In this document: piece after piece, positions 50,956-61,313 of the stretch
How the letters are laid out: each line of letters begins with the position of its first letter
Position numbering within the stretch: the stretch's first letter is position 1
Source of the DNA: Pseudoalteromonas luteoviolacea
GTDB taxonomy: Bacteria; Pseudomonadota; Gammaproteobacteria; Enterobacterales; Alteromonadaceae
Length of the DNA stretch: 64,000 nt
Direction: 5' to 3'
Assembly (NCBI RefSeq): GCF_001750165.1
Contig: NZ_CP015411.1
Span: 1,764,001 to 1,828,000 of the forward strand
The notes under the pieces: model-generated
The model's database searches: none
What the model was told of the DNA's origin: nothing
What the model saw: the letters and a program-made list of their open reading frames with translations, nothing else
Position numbers and translations under genes: made by a program

Positions 50956-51414
50956 ATGATGGATAAAGATTTAGGTTTGATCTTACTGGTGGATGATAAT
51001 CCAGATGATTTTGAGGCCATATTGAGAAGTTTGCGAAAAAGCCACTTTATGAATCCAATACAGTGGTGCCAATCAGGCCAAGATGCAAAAGACTTTTTAT
51101 ATAAAAGTGGAAAATATGGTTCTCATGAACACTTAAAGAGACCGGTACTGGCACTGGTTGATTTAAACATGCCCGGTCTGGATGGTCGACAATTACTCAG
51201 AGACCTTAAAGCAGATCCTAAAATGTGCTCAATTCCGATTGTGGTATTAACTACATCAAGCGACCCGCAGGATATAAAGTCTTGTTACGCGTTGGGCGCG
51301 GCGTCTTATATTCAAAAGCCCGTTGAGTTTGATGACTTGGCAAATGCGTTTAAAGTGCTTAAAGACTACTGGTTTAAAGTTGCACTGTTACCCTCTATTG
51401 ATGGATATGATTAG
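50956..51414 (+). CDS. Rcp-type response regulator (stand-alone REC)
   Basis: 152 residues, a single receiver domain: acidic pair DDNPDD (13-18), phospho-acceptor aspartate in LALVDLNMPG, T/S in VLTTSSD and K in YIQKPVE. It belongs to the Rcp1-like group that pairs with phytochrome-type kinases. Directly adjacent to the upstream kinase, hence its likely cognate partner. No output domain. Confidence 0.9.
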   Translation: MMDKDLGLILLVDDNPDDFEAILRSLRKSHFMNPIQWCQSGQDAKDFLYKSGKYGSHEHLKRPVLALVDLNMPGLDGRQLLRDLKADPKMCSIPIVVLTTSSDPQDIKSCYALGAASYIQKPVEFDDLANAFKVLKDYWFKVALLPSIDGYD

Positions 51415-51537
51415 CTGTCGTAATCGTTAAATTTTTCATGTGGTTATCTATATCATGTTACAAATTTAAATTGGTGATTAGCTAGATTGGAGGCGCCTTT
51501 GGAAGCATAATGACAATGTTGTTACAAAGAGGCTGAT

Positions 51538-52194
51538 ATGATCCAGTTAAAAAATGTCGTATTTTCGAGAGCCGATGGTGAGGTTCATAGGCGTATCATT
51601 GACAATGTATCGATGACCATTCAAGACGCTCAGCAGATAGCATTAGTTGGGGACAGTGGTTCAGGGAAAACGACGTTATTAAATTTACTGGCAGGCCTGC
51701 TGGTGCCAGACAGTGGCGAAATTAATGTCAATGGCGCCATAATATCTGAGCTCGATGAAAACCAATTGGCACTCTATCGTCGCCAAATCGGTGTAATATT
51801 CCAACATTATCAACTATTAGAAGCGTTAAATGTGGCTGATAATATCACTTTTCAGGCTCGCTTAAATGGGATTCAAGTCACAAAACCTGCACTCACAGCG
51901 CTTGCTACTAGGCTTGGCATTGCACATAAGTTGTCGGCTTTTCCCAGTGAACTTAGTGGGGGAGAGCAGCAGCGCGTGGGCATCGCAAGAGCCATAATTA
52001 ATAAACCAAAAGTCATTTTAGCTGATGAGCCCACAGGTAACCTCGACAGTGAACGTAGTCAAGAAGTGCTAGAGCTGCTTCAAGCTTTATGTAAAGAGCA
52101 TGAAATTAATCTGATCATGGTGACGCACAGTGAAAAGCTGGCTGTTCAATTTGAAAGGCAAATAAGATTGAAAAACGGACAGTTGCATGACTGA
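51538..52194 (+). CDS. ABC exporter ATP-binding protein, LolD/MacB type
   Basis: 218 residues. Walker A GDSGSGKTTLLN (38-49), Q-loop FQHYQLLEAL, signature LSGGEQQRVGIAR, Walker B VILADEPTGNLDSE, H-loop VTHSEKL. It powers the FtsX-type permease encoded next (8-base overlap). Confidence 0.92.
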   Translation: MIQLKNVVFSRADGEVHRRIIDNVSMTIQDAQQIALVGDSGSGKTTLLNLLAGLLVPDSGEINVNGAIISELDENQLALYRRQIGVIFQHYQLLEALNVADNITFQARLNGIQVTKPALTALATRLGIAHKLSAFPSELSGGEQQRVGIARAIINKPKVILADEPTGNLDSERSQEVLELLQALCKEHEINLIMVTHSEKLAVQFERQIRLKNGQLHD

Positions 52195-54601
52195 ATTTAA
52201 GTTAATTTTGTTTGCTTTTTGGCAGTTTTATGTGCGACACAAAGGCCTACTGGTTTTATTTGTACTTGGGTTTAGTTTAGGCACTGCTTTGATCAGTGCT
52301 ATTTTTGGCCTTAATTTGGAGGCCTCCAAACGTTATTCAAATAGCAGTGCATTGTTAGAAGTACCCGTTTCGCACTTTATCAAACCGACACTTGGCAGCG
52401 AACGCTTGCCTGTCAGTGTTAGGCAGCAGTTATCATGGCAAACCGAGACTCACTTCGAGGTGGTACTTGAAGGCCGAGTACAGCTTGAAAGTGGCAAATG
52501 GCTCAATATTAAAGGGGTGAACCTATTACACTGGATTTCGCAATCCGCACTGAACAAAAAAGATAGCAGTTACAAAGAGCCAAAAAGCCAAGCAAGCTCA
52601 CTATTCGATACGATTTATTTGGACCCCAAGTTACTTGCTCGGCTAGAGAGCAATACACTCAATTTAAATGGTATGAGCTATGCTGTTTCGCCCATGGAAG
52701 GCTTGGGCTTTCAAGCTCTGATGGACATTAGTTTGGCAGATAAACTGCTCAATGCTCAGGGTGAAGTAAGTTATCTTGAAGTATTTGATTTAGATGAAGT
52801 CGATGAGCTTGCACTGACTAAACAATTGAAAGGCCAAGCCAGAGTTGAGCGGGCGGATGCACAGGCGTTTGATACACTCTCAGGTCCGTTTTTCTTCAAC
52901 CTGCAAGCTTTGGCGTTACTCGGTTATATAGTGGGGGCATTTTTAAGCTTTAATGCCATTAAGCTGGCTTTTTCCTCTCGGGCCGCGCAACTCAAACAGC
53001 TTTATTTACTGGGTTGTCAACCACTTAAATTAAAGCAAGCCATGTTCATTGAGCTCGGCGCTTTAGGGCTGTTATGTGCCTATTTTGGCGCTCTGCTTGG
53101 TGTAACGCTTGCCAATATTTTAGTTGCTGATGTGACGCAAGTACTGCGTAGTTTCTATCAATTGGATAGAAGCCTCACTGTTGACTTAAACTGGGCCATG
53201 GTGGCACTAGGGTTTGCGCTTAATACGGCTGTTTTATCAATCTTTTTCTTATCTAATCGTTTGGCGAAGGTGATAAAGCATAAGCAGGTTTTCTGGTTAT
53301 GCTTAGCTGCGCTTTGCATCGTTGCGGTGTTACTTGCCTTACTGGCGAAGAGTAAGCTGGTGGCGTTGCTACTTTGTGCGGTGATTTTGTTGATTTTCTT
53401 TTGTATCACACCAGGCATTATCTCAAGGGTATTTTCTAGTCAATGGCCGACGCACTCTGTACTGATTTTATGGCTCAAAGCTGATAGCCAAGGCCAAATT
53501 AAATCGCTGTTAAGCGCCGTGCTCGCGACATTAATGGCTATGGGCGCTGCCATTGGTATGTTGGTGATGGTGAAGAGTTTTAGTCAGACATTGGATGGTC
53601 ATTTAGAAAATCGTCTCAGTGCCGATCTTTATGTCCGCCCTGCAGTAGTGTCGAGCAACATGCACCACACCCTTGAGCAAATGGCAGAAATTGAACGCGT
53701 CGGGGTTTATTGGCAAGCTCGCAGTGAGGTTATTCGTGAACAAGATACAATACCCATCAAACTGCTTAGTTTTGGACGTGATGCACACTTGCATCAGCAG
53801 GTTAAATTGTTGGGTGGTAAACCTGTAACAAGTGAGCACTTATCGAATACAACTGATGCTGTCTACCAATGTCTAGTGAATGAACCTGGGTGGCGTATTT
53901 ATGGCATCGAAACAGATCAGGTTGTGCAAGTAAAACAAGGGAATAAGCAGTTTAGTTGTCAAATTACGGGGATTTTCTACGATTATGGCGAGCAGGAGGC
54001 TACACTGCTCACCACAACAGGTGTGATTGAAAGCAGTGGTTTTAGTTATCAAGCATTTGGTTTCTCTTTGACGCTAGCACCTGATATTGATATCAACGAT
54101 ATGACTAAGTATTTAGTAGAGCATCTGTTCATAGAGAGTACTCAGATAAGCGTTAATAAAGTGTTTAAACAGTATGCAAAGCAATTGTTTGAGAATACTT
54201 TTAGTGTTACTCATGCACTTAACTTGTTCATCATGTTGATTGCATTATTTGGCGTGTGGGTGAGCTTTTTAACACTGGGTAGGCGACAGCTCCAACAAAT
54301 GGCAACATTACAGACTTTAGGTGTCACGCGATTGCAGTTATTGGCTGCCAAATTACTCCAAACATTGATTATTTTACTTGTCACCATCATGCTGGCGATA
54401 CCTCTGGGTATTTTATTAGGGTGGGTGTTATTAACCTATGTGATGCCTTTGGCATTTGGTTGGAGTATGGCCATGGTGCTTGATTGGTGGGCAATATTGG
54501 CCTTTAGCATAGTGGTGCTAGTGCTTGCCATGATTGTTGGGGCATTGCCTATGCTGCGGCTGTTAAAGCGCAATATCGCAGACAGTGTGGCACAGTTGTA
54601 G
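52187..54601 (+). CDS. FtsX-family ABC permease
   Basis: 804 residues with the duplicated FtsX/MacB layout: N-terminal membrane segment (14-38), a periplasmic domain, three segments (about 240-365), further segments 390-420 and 445-465, a second periplasmic domain (470-675), and three C-terminal segments (680-800). Such permeases extract lipids or lipoproteins from the inner membrane or act in mechanotransmission rather than passing substrate through a pore. Forms an operon with the ATPase and the lipoprotein downstream. Confidence 0.88.
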   Translation: MTEFKLILFAFWQFYVRHKGLLVLFVLGFSLGTALISAIFGLNLEASKRYSNSSALLEVPVSHFIKPTLGSERLPVSVRQQLSWQTETHFEVVLEGRVQLESGKWLNIKGVNLLHWISQSALNKKDSSYKEPKSQASSLFDTIYLDPKLLARLESNTLNLNGMSYAVSPMEGLGFQALMDISLADKLLNAQGEVSYLEVFDLDEVDELALTKQLKGQARVERADAQAFDTLSGPFFFNLQALALLGYIVGAFLSFNAIKLAFSSRAAQLKQLYLLGCQPLKLKQAMFIELGALGLLCAYFGALLGVTLANILVADVTQVLRSFYQLDRSLTVDLNWAMVALGFALNTAVLSIFFLSNRLAKVIKHKQVFWLCLAALCIVAVLLALLAKSKLVALLLCAVILLIFFCITPGIISRVFSSQWPTHSVLILWLKADSQGQIKSLLSAVLATLMAMGAAIGMLVMVKSFSQTLDGHLENRLSADLYVRPAVVSSNMHHTLEQMAEIERVGVYWQARSEVIREQDTIPIKLLSFGRDAHLHQQVKLLGGKPVTSEHLSNTTDAVYQCLVNEPGWRIYGIETDQVVQVKQGNKQFSCQITGIFYDYGEQEATLLTTTGVIESSGFSYQAFGFSLTLAPDIDINDMTKYLVEHLFIESTQISVNKVFKQYAKQLFENTFSVTHALNLFIMLIALFGVWVSFLTLGRRQLQQMATLQTLGVTRLQLLAAKLLQTLIILLVTIMLAIPLGILLGWVLLTYVMPLAFGWSMAMVLDWWAILAFSIVVLVLAMIVGALPMLRLLKRNIADSVAQL

Positions 54602-54609
54602 AGAAGCAA

Positions 54610-55686
54610 ATGAAAATAAAAACGATAGTTCAATTATGCGTGTGGCTTTGTATCACCAGTTTATTGCAAGGGTGTAGCGAACCTGCTCAAAAGCCAGCAT
54701 CAACCCATCCATTTTCGATGCAAAGTGGCGACCCTGTGAGTGCAGGTAATGTATTAACTTTTCCAGAAGATCATGGCGCACACCCTGCTCAGGGGATCGA
54801 GTGGTGGTACGTCACTGCAAACCTTAAAAGTGACAGCGGCCAAGATTTTGGAGTGCAATGGACCTTATTTCGCGTAAGCCGACCTGAACTGTCTGCTGAC
54901 CCAACAGGACCTTGGTGGGATGGACAATTTTATTTTGCGCATTTTGCAGTGCAAACCGATACACAACATGTCGCTTTTGAAAAATCAGGTCGTGCATCAG
55001 ATGTGATTATCCAAGCATCGCCTTTTGAGGCAAGGCTGAAAAATTGGTCGATGCAAAGTACTGAGGGGGCCTTTTTGCCGTTGAGTTTACATGCCAGTCA
55101 AGAGGGTTATCGTGTTGCGCTTAACATGGATAATAGTCCCAGAGTACTGCATGGAAAACAAGGCTTTAGTCAAAAAACACAAGATGGTCATGCGTCCATG
55201 TATTACAGTTATCCATTCTTAGATGTGAGTGGCGAACTCATCTTCGACGAAAAAGTGTATACCGTCACAGGAAGAGCTTGGTTAGATAGAGAGTGGTCAG
55301 CCGCCTTTATAAATCCGAATCAAGCTGGTTGGGACTGGTTTAGTTTACAGGCAGAAAACCCTCAAGATGGGGGGTTAATGGCATTTTGTATTCATGCCAC
55401 TGGTAAAGGGTATGAATACTGTAGTGCAACCTCTATTGATGCTGATGGCAACACGCGTGCATTTGGCAATGAGCAAGTTGAGCTGGTAGTAATCAAGCGC
55501 ATAGAATTGGATGATGTGACTTACCCAATTGCATGGCAACTCTCTGTAGATGGCTTTGAACCTATTGAAATAAAAGCAGTAAACTCAGATTCGAGAAATA
55601 AACTAAGCATACCTTATTGGGAAGGTCGGGTTGTGAGTTCTGGTGGTTACAACGGTATAGGGTATGGTGAGCTGGTCGGGTATTAA
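54610..55686 (+). CDS. AttH/CrtC-like lipocalin-domain lipoprotein
   Basis: 358 residues; lipobox LLQGC at about residue 22, so a lipoprotein. FPEDHGAHPAQGIEWWYVTANL and the GRAWLDREWSAAF region are hallmarks of the AttH/carotenoid-1,2-hydratase-like fold. In many gammaproteobacteria this gene follows a LolD/FtsX pair, as here (8 bases after the permease). It may bind a lipophilic ligand at the outer face; function not established. Confidence 0.85.
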   Translation: MKIKTIVQLCVWLCITSLLQGCSEPAQKPASTHPFSMQSGDPVSAGNVLTFPEDHGAHPAQGIEWWYVTANLKSDSGQDFGVQWTLFRVSRPELSADPTGPWWDGQFYFAHFAVQTDTQHVAFEKSGRASDVIIQASPFEARLKNWSMQSTEGAFLPLSLHASQEGYRVALNMDNSPRVLHGKQGFSQKTQDGHASMYYSYPFLDVSGELIFDEKVYTVTGRAWLDREWSAAFINPNQAGWDWFSLQAENPQDGGLMAFCIHATGKGYEYCSATSIDADGNTRAFGNEQVELVVIKRIELDDVTYPIAWQLSVDGFEPIEIKAVNSDSRNKLSIPYWEGRVVSSGGYNGIGYGELVGY

Positions 55687-55845
55687 TTTAATATGAGCGG
55701 CAGTGCTACTCACAATCTAGTTTGACCAACATCATTAAAAAGCGTGTTTTAGCCTAAAAAGTTGCATATTGCAGAGATTTTTTCTCGCGATGTCGACGTC
55801 TAGGGATTATCATGCCCACAAAGAAACTTATATAGGCAGTAAAGT

Positions 55846-56181
55846 ATGTCGTGCCCTCCATGTCCAAAGTGTAATTCTGAGTATGTATATCAAGATCAAA
55901 GTCAGTTGATCTGTCCTGAATGTGCATATGAGTGGGACCCGTCAGAAGTAGAAGAAGATGATACGCCGCAAGTTAAAGATGCCAATGGCACTTTGCTTGT
56001 CGATGGCGATAAAGTTACGGTTGTGAAAGACCTTAAAATCAAAGGTAGCTCACAAGTGATTAAGATTGGTACCAAAGCTTTGGTGAGACGAGTTCTAGAC
56101 AAAAAAGATCACGAACTTGATTGCAAAGTAGATGGTGTAGGTGAAATGATGGTCACAGCGAAGTTTGTGAAAAAAGCCTAG
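55846..56181 (+). CDS. yjdM: YjdM/PhnA-family zinc-ribbon protein
   Basis: 111 residues: N-terminal zinc ribbon CPPCPKCNSEYVYQD...CPECAYEW and C-terminal SH3-like domain (DANGTLLVDGDKVTVVKDLKIKGSS). Widely conserved; once annotated as a phosphonate gene (phnA), true role unclear. Single gene. Confidence 0.9.
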   Translation: MSCPPCPKCNSEYVYQDQSQLICPECAYEWDPSEVEEDDTPQVKDANGTLLVDGDKVTVVKDLKIKGSSQVIKIGTKALVRRVLDKKDHELDCKVDGVGEMMVTAKFVKKA

Positions 56182-56236
56182 TATATTCTGTTTTTTAGTG
56201 CGTCAGATAAAACGTTTGATGCACTACATAATTGTA

Positions 56237-57940
56237 TTAACTACTTAATATTTTAATCAAGCTTTCGATTGGCATCGGCTTGCCAAAATGATAGCCCTGT
56301 AGCCTTGATACGTTTGCTTTTTGGCATATGGCAACGTGCGCCTCACATTCAACCCCTTCAGCAATAGTTTCGATTGATATCTTATGAAGCATGGTTGTTA
56401 GACCCTGAAGCATTGCACATGCTTTTTTGTCATCTATTGTTCTCTCAATTAAGCTTTTATCCAATTTAACTATATCGATAGGGTAGTTTAACAAGTGAGA
56501 TACTGAAGAAAATCCCGTGCCGAAGTCATCTAACGCGATTTTACAACCGTGTTCTTTTATTACCTTCAGTGTTTCTAATGTGATGTTATTGTTCTCCAAT
56601 AAGGCGGTTTCAGTGACCTCGACAATAATATTATTGAGGTCTACTTGATATAGTTTTGCCTGTTCAGCGATAAATGACCCTAAGTTTAAATCATGGATCT
56701 GTAACGGTGAAAGGTTGATTGAAAGTGCAATCGTATCGCAAGCGGTGCAGTTTAAAAGTTGAGCATATTTACAGAGCGACTTTTGAATGATCATTCTGCC
56801 AAAGGTTTCAATCAACCTTAATTTCTCAGAGGCAATGATAAACTCAGCAGGTGATGCGTTTAAATCGCTTTTAGGTAGCCTGACTAGCGCTTCAGTTGCA
56901 ATAATCGCCGTGCCGGTTTGATTGAAAATTGGCTGAAAGAAGATATCAAAATTATTCGTTTTAATTGCTAACCTAAGCTCGTTTTCAATCTGAAACAGTC
57001 GATAAAACTCAGCCTCTAAAGCCTCATCGAAAAAGCAGGCTTTGTTCCTTTTCTCTTTTTTCGCTTTATACATAGCGATATCAGCCTGTTTGAGCATATC
57101 TTCAGAGGTGGTTTTTGATGCTGATAACGTAATACCTATGCTCGCTGTACTGTATATTTGGTGATCTTCAAAATGAAACGGCTCTTCAAAAGTGGTTAAC
57201 AAGCGATCTGCGATGGTCAGAGCGCTATTTGAGCTTCTAATGCCGGAAAAAACAAAGGCAAATTCGTCTCCGCCTAACCTTGCAAAGAGTGGGCTTTCTC
57301 TAAAGTTTGAATTCAGTCTGCTAGCAAACTCTTTTAGAACTGCATCCCCAGCTGAATGTCCCAAATTGTCATTTATCATTTTGAAGTTATCTATATCCAG
57401 CAGCATCACGACAATATAGCCCTCTAGGCTTCGCATATTGACAAGTAATGAGGTGAGCGCATTTTCAAAATAACGACGATTAAATAGGCCTGTTAATGTA
57501 TCTCGTTCGGCGAGTTCTTTGACCTGCTGATAGCTTTTAGACAATTTATTTTGCAGTTCAATGCGTCTTTGAGACTGTTTTATACAGCGTACAAGTTGGG
57601 TTGAGGTGACTTCATCTTTGAGGAGCAAGTCTTGCGCGCCGGCATTAATGCAATTAACCAGCAGGTCTTCATCTCGGTTATTGGTGATCATAATAATTGC
57701 GCAGTGTTCACATATGTTTTGCGTTTTGAGTGCCATCAAAAACTGTAAGCCATTTTGATTGGGCATTTGGTAGTCTAGTAATACAATATCAAATGCGTTT
57801 TGGCTAATTGCAGATAAGCCATCTTGTGCGCTAGTCGCTTCTTTGATATCAAATCGTTTACCGGAGCAGTATAGTGCCTCTTTGACTAGTTCTCGGTCTA
57901 TTTTTTCATCATCTACCAGCAATATGTTCATTTGCTGCAC
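56237..57940 (-). CDS. REC-GGDEF-EAL cyclic-di-GMP protein
   Basis: 567 residues. Receiver domain 1-120 (DDEKIDREL, phospho-acceptor in VLLDYQMPNQNG). GGDEF domain about 150-305 with intact RLGGDEFAF. EAL domain about 320-567 with TEALVR, DDFGTGFSS and KLDKSLI. Both catalytic motifs look intact, so it could make or break c-di-GMP in response to phosphorylation. Probably takes phosphate from one of the neighbouring kinases. Confidence 0.92.
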   Translation of the reverse strand: MQQMNILLVDDEKIDRELVKEALYCSGKRFDIKEATSAQDGLSAISQNAFDIVLLDYQMPNQNGLQFLMALKTQNICEHCAIIMITNNRDEDLLVNCINAGAQDLLLKDEVTSTQLVRCIKQSQRRIELQNKLSKSYQQVKELAERDTLTGLFNRRYFENALTSLLVNMRSLEGYIVVMLLDIDNFKMINDNLGHSAGDAVLKEFASRLNSNFRESPLFARLGGDEFAFVFSGIRSSNSALTIADRLLTTFEEPFHFEDHQIYSTASIGITLSASKTTSEDMLKQADIAMYKAKKEKRNKACFFDEALEAEFYRLFQIENELRLAIKTNNFDIFFQPIFNQTGTAIIATEALVRLPKSDLNASPAEFIIASEKLRLIETFGRMIIQKSLCKYAQLLNCTACDTIALSINLSPLQIHDLNLGSFIAEQAKLYQVDLNNIIVEVTETALLENNNITLETLKVIKEHGCKIALDDFGTGFSSVSHLLNYPIDIVKLDKSLIERTIDDKKACAMLQGLTTMLHKISIETIAEGVECEAHVAICQKANVSRLQGYHFGKPMPIESLIKILSS

Positions 57941-58096
57941 TCCTTGTCACGAAAGTACAGTCAATAGGGACTCTCGTTCGACATTTCATTTGTAAAGAGC
58001 CTAGTTTAGAGGCAAATATTTGGCTAGCCAAAATACGAATTATTTACTAACTTAGTATTACTCGTTTATAACGAACCTCTTAAATAAGGATACTTT

Positions 58097-60079
58097 GTGG
58101 GTGTACTACGAGGTAACACGGAACACCGGTTCAAATCTGCTCTAGTTATAATGATATCTGGTGTACTGACAAGTATTGGTGTTTTTATTGGGGTTTGGCA
58201 GCTTTCTGATACACAAGAACGACATTTAATTAAGCAAACGTCATTTGCTAAAACGGAGCTCATTGAGCATCAATTTGTCAAAACGTTTCCGCTTATCATG
58301 AATGCTCTGGAAAGAATGCGAAATCGGTGGGTTGCAAGACAAGGGTCACCGTATTCTGAGTGGCAGTTAGATGCGAAAGATTATGTGGACGATCATATTG
58401 GACTACGTGCCATTGAGTGGGTCAATAATGAGTATATCGTTAAGTGGATTGTACCACTAAGCGATAACAAAGCCGCACTTAACTTGAATCTTGCATTTGA
58501 AGAAAAACGCCGGCTTGCGCTTGAACGAGCAAAAGCGTCGAAAGAAATCACAGTAACTAAGCCAATTGACCTTGTGCAAGGCGGTAAAGGGTTGTTAGCC
58601 TATTTTCCTATCTTTATTGAGGGCAAATTTGAAGGCTTTATTGTCGGGGTGTTTTCTGTTAAAAGCTTAGTTGACAGTCTGCTGCCACATGCCTTTTTTC
58701 AAGATTACAATATTGAGATATCAGTAGAAGAGGAGCCTATGTATGCTAGGGCAGATATAGGCTCCTCTTTTAACCCTGATGTAGGGTATAGACATACCTT
58801 TAATTTGTACAATGTGACTTGGACGTTTGCCATTTGGCCAAAAAAACACAGGGCTGTCCAAGATGGGTCTTACATTCATTATATAGCGCTGATCGTCGGA
58901 GTTTTGCTCTCACTTTTAACGGGGGCCTCTTTATTTTATCTTTTGAATTGGCTTAAAGCTGAACGCTTGTTACATGCTCGAAGCATCGAATATAGAGCAG
59001 CGCTTGAGAGTGCTATAGATGCAGTTTTAACCATAGATAGTAATGGGGTTATTAGAAATGCCAATGGCTCTGTGGCGCGAATTTTTGAAAGGAAACTAGA
59101 AACTGTAATTGGAGAGCATGTCTCTTTGTTGTTTTCAGACTCTTTCAATAATGCGTTTGAGAAATTAAATCGTGAAAATCGCATAACGAATAATAAACTG
59201 GAGGGTCAGTTCTTTGAAGAGAATATAACGACTGAGGGAGTCAGAGCTGAGGAAAAGCGATTTCCTGTCAGTGTTGGTATTTCTCATTTTTGGGTTAGTG
59301 ACGAGTTGTTATGGTGCTGTGTTGCTCGGGATATTTCTGAACGGGTTGAATTAGAAACAGAAAAAGAGACGCTGATTGCACAGCTGAAAAAGTCAAATGA
59401 AGAGCTGGATAATTTTGCTTATATTGCCTCTCATGACTTAAAAGAACCGTTAAGAGCCATTAAAAACCATGCAACGTTCTTAAAAGAAGATTACGCCGCC
59501 ATTTTGGGGGAAGACGGTATCTATAAATTAGAACGACTTGCATATTTGGGTACTCGCATGGAGTACCTGGTCCGAGACTTACTCTATTTTTCGAGATTGA
59601 GCCGAGAAGAGCAGCACACAGTGCATGTAGGTATGCGTATGGTGATTAACCGAGTAATTAGCCGATTAAAAGAAGCCCTACATGAACATAATGCTAAAGT
59701 TTTCCTGGGCGATAACTTACCCATTATTATCGGCAATCACACCCATATCGAAGAGCTTTTTTATAACTTGGTCGTTAATGCTTACAAATACAATCGTTCA
59801 GATAGAAAAGTGGTGAAGATTTACTATTGTAAACGGCATAGCGCTTTTTGTGTTGAAGACAACGGGATTGGTATTGAGGCGAAGTATAGCGATGAAATAT
59901 TCAGAATTTTTAAGCGTCTAAATACCCAGCAGGAGTATGCAGGTGGGACGGGGGCAGGTTTAACATTTGCGAAAAAAATTGTCGAAAATCATGGCGGTAG
60001 TTTGTGGTTTGAGTCTGAGTTGAATGTGGGGACACGTTTTTATTGTACTTTTTCCCAAGTTGTTTTTGAGGAGCGATAA
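58097..60079 (+). CDS. CHASE-PAS sensor histidine kinase
   Basis: 660 residues from GTG with AAGGA upstream. Membrane segment 15-35, periplasmic CHASE domain (about 60-240, with LRAIEWV), second membrane segment (258-280), PAS (295-420), HisKA with FAYIASHDLKEPLRA (about 439-452), HATPase with DNGIGI and GTGAGLTFAKK. The kinase core closely resembles that of the 49447 gene. CHASE domains sense small extracellular ligands; ligand unknown. Confidence 0.9.
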   Translation: MGVLRGNTEHRFKSALVIMISGVLTSIGVFIGVWQLSDTQERHLIKQTSFAKTELIEHQFVKTFPLIMNALERMRNRWVARQGSPYSEWQLDAKDYVDDHIGLRAIEWVNNEYIVKWIVPLSDNKAALNLNLAFEEKRRLALERAKASKEITVTKPIDLVQGGKGLLAYFPIFIEGKFEGFIVGVFSVKSLVDSLLPHAFFQDYNIEISVEEEPMYARADIGSSFNPDVGYRHTFNLYNVTWTFAIWPKKHRAVQDGSYIHYIALIVGVLLSLLTGASLFYLLNWLKAERLLHARSIEYRAALESAIDAVLTIDSNGVIRNANGSVARIFERKLETVIGEHVSLLFSDSFNNAFEKLNRENRITNNKLEGQFFEENITTEGVRAEEKRFPVSVGISHFWVSDELLWCCVARDISERVELETEKETLIAQLKKSNEELDNFAYIASHDLKEPLRAIKNHATFLKEDYAAILGEDGIYKLERLAYLGTRMEYLVRDLLYFSRLSREEQHTVHVGMRMVINRVISRLKEALHEHNAKVFLGDNLPIIIGNHTHIEELFYNLVVNAYKYNRSDRKVVKIYYCKRHSAFCVEDNGIGIEAKYSDEIFRIFKRLNTQQEYAGGTGAGLTFAKKIVENHGGSLWFESELNVGTRFYCTFSQVVFEER

Positions 60080-60149
60080 AGCGCTATGCAATGAATATAG
60101 AGCACGTTGAACCCAGACGGATTTTTAAGGAGACTAGGACAGTGAAGGA

Positions 60150-61250
60150 ATGCAGGTGAAATTTTTGAATATATTATTAGTTGATGATAGTGAAGATGAT
60201 CGATATTTTTTAAAGCGCACACTCAAAAGCTGCGAACGCGAATGGTATGTAATGGAGGCTGAGTCAGCAGAGCAGGGGTTAGACGCCTTGCAACTCGGAA
60301 ACATTGATATTGTATTATTAGACTATTCTTTACCTGGTAGTGATGGGCTCAGCATACTGACATCACTCAATCATCTTTATCCGTCACTGCCAATTATAAT
60401 GCTCACTGGACAAGGCAGTGAAAAAGTAGCAGCAGAATCAATAAAAAAAGGGGCGTCTGACTACATTAGTAAAAATGGCCTCACTAAATTGTCTCTTATG
60501 AAGTCAATCAAGAATGCTTTGGACTCAGCTCGTTTGCATAAAAGAATTGAGGAAAAAAATCGAGAGTTATCTCAGTTTGCTTATGTGTTAGCCCATGATT
60601 TAAAGCAGCCTGCAAATGCCATCAGCAGAATGAGTGGTTTGGTGGCTTTGAATTATCAAGATTCTATCCCTGATAGTTTGCAAAAGAAGCTAGAACTCAT
60701 AAATCAATCGTCTAAACAAATGTACGATCTTATCAATGCACTGGTTTGTTATACGCGGCTAGATCTGGGCGAATCGCATCTTTTTGAAGCGACAGATATC
60801 GACAAATGTATCGAGCTTGCTAAAAGTAATTTGAAATCTCAAATAGAGTCTGTCGACGCGGTATTTGAGTGTGGCGCTTTTCCTTCAATCACAGCTATTC
60901 CAAGTTTTGTAGTTCAGTTATTTCAAAATTTATTTGAAAACTCGATTAAATATTGTGAGGTTCAGCCTGTTATCAAAATTGCCTGCGAAACAACCCCAAC
61001 TTATTGGCATTTCACTGTGCAAGACAATGGTTTAGGTATACCTAGCAATGCTAGGCAAAAAGTATTTGAACCATTGGCGCGTTTACATAATAAAGACGTG
61101 TATTTAGGGTCTGGGCTCGGATTAGCAACAGCTAAAAGAATAGTGAACATACATTGTGGAGAGATATATTTTTCTGACAGTGGTGATGAAATTGGAAGCA
61201 AACTCAACTTTACAGTGTCTCGAAACCTAACGATAGCACAAGGAGTATAA
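60150..61250 (+). CDS. REC-HisKA-HATPase hybrid kinase
   Basis: 366 residues. Receiver first (VDDSEDDRYFLKRTL, phospho-acceptor in VLLDYSLPGSDG), then HisKA with FAYVLAHDLKQPANA (about 143-157) and HATPase with NLFENSIKY, DNGLGI and GSGLGLATAK. GTG at 60156 with AAGGA is an equally good start. A receiver before the kinase suggests that it relays from the CHASE kinase just upstream. Confidence 0.88.
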   Translation: MQVKFLNILLVDDSEDDRYFLKRTLKSCEREWYVMEAESAEQGLDALQLGNIDIVLLDYSLPGSDGLSILTSLNHLYPSLPIIMLTGQGSEKVAAESIKKGASDYISKNGLTKLSLMKSIKNALDSARLHKRIEEKNRELSQFAYVLAHDLKQPANAISRMSGLVALNYQDSIPDSLQKKLELINQSSKQMYDLINALVCYTRLDLGESHLFEATDIDKCIELAKSNLKSQIESVDAVFECGAFPSITAIPSFVVQLFQNLFENSIKYCEVQPVIKIACETTPTYWHFTVQDNGLGIPSNARQKVFEPLARLHNKDVYLGSGLGLATAKRIVNIHCGEIYFSDSGDEIGSKLNFTVSRNLTIAQGV

Positions 61251-61313
61251 ACACAGTGCCGAGGAGCTGTTGGTAAGTCTGCGAGCAATTTTACTTTTTA
61301 TAAGGAGAGGAAT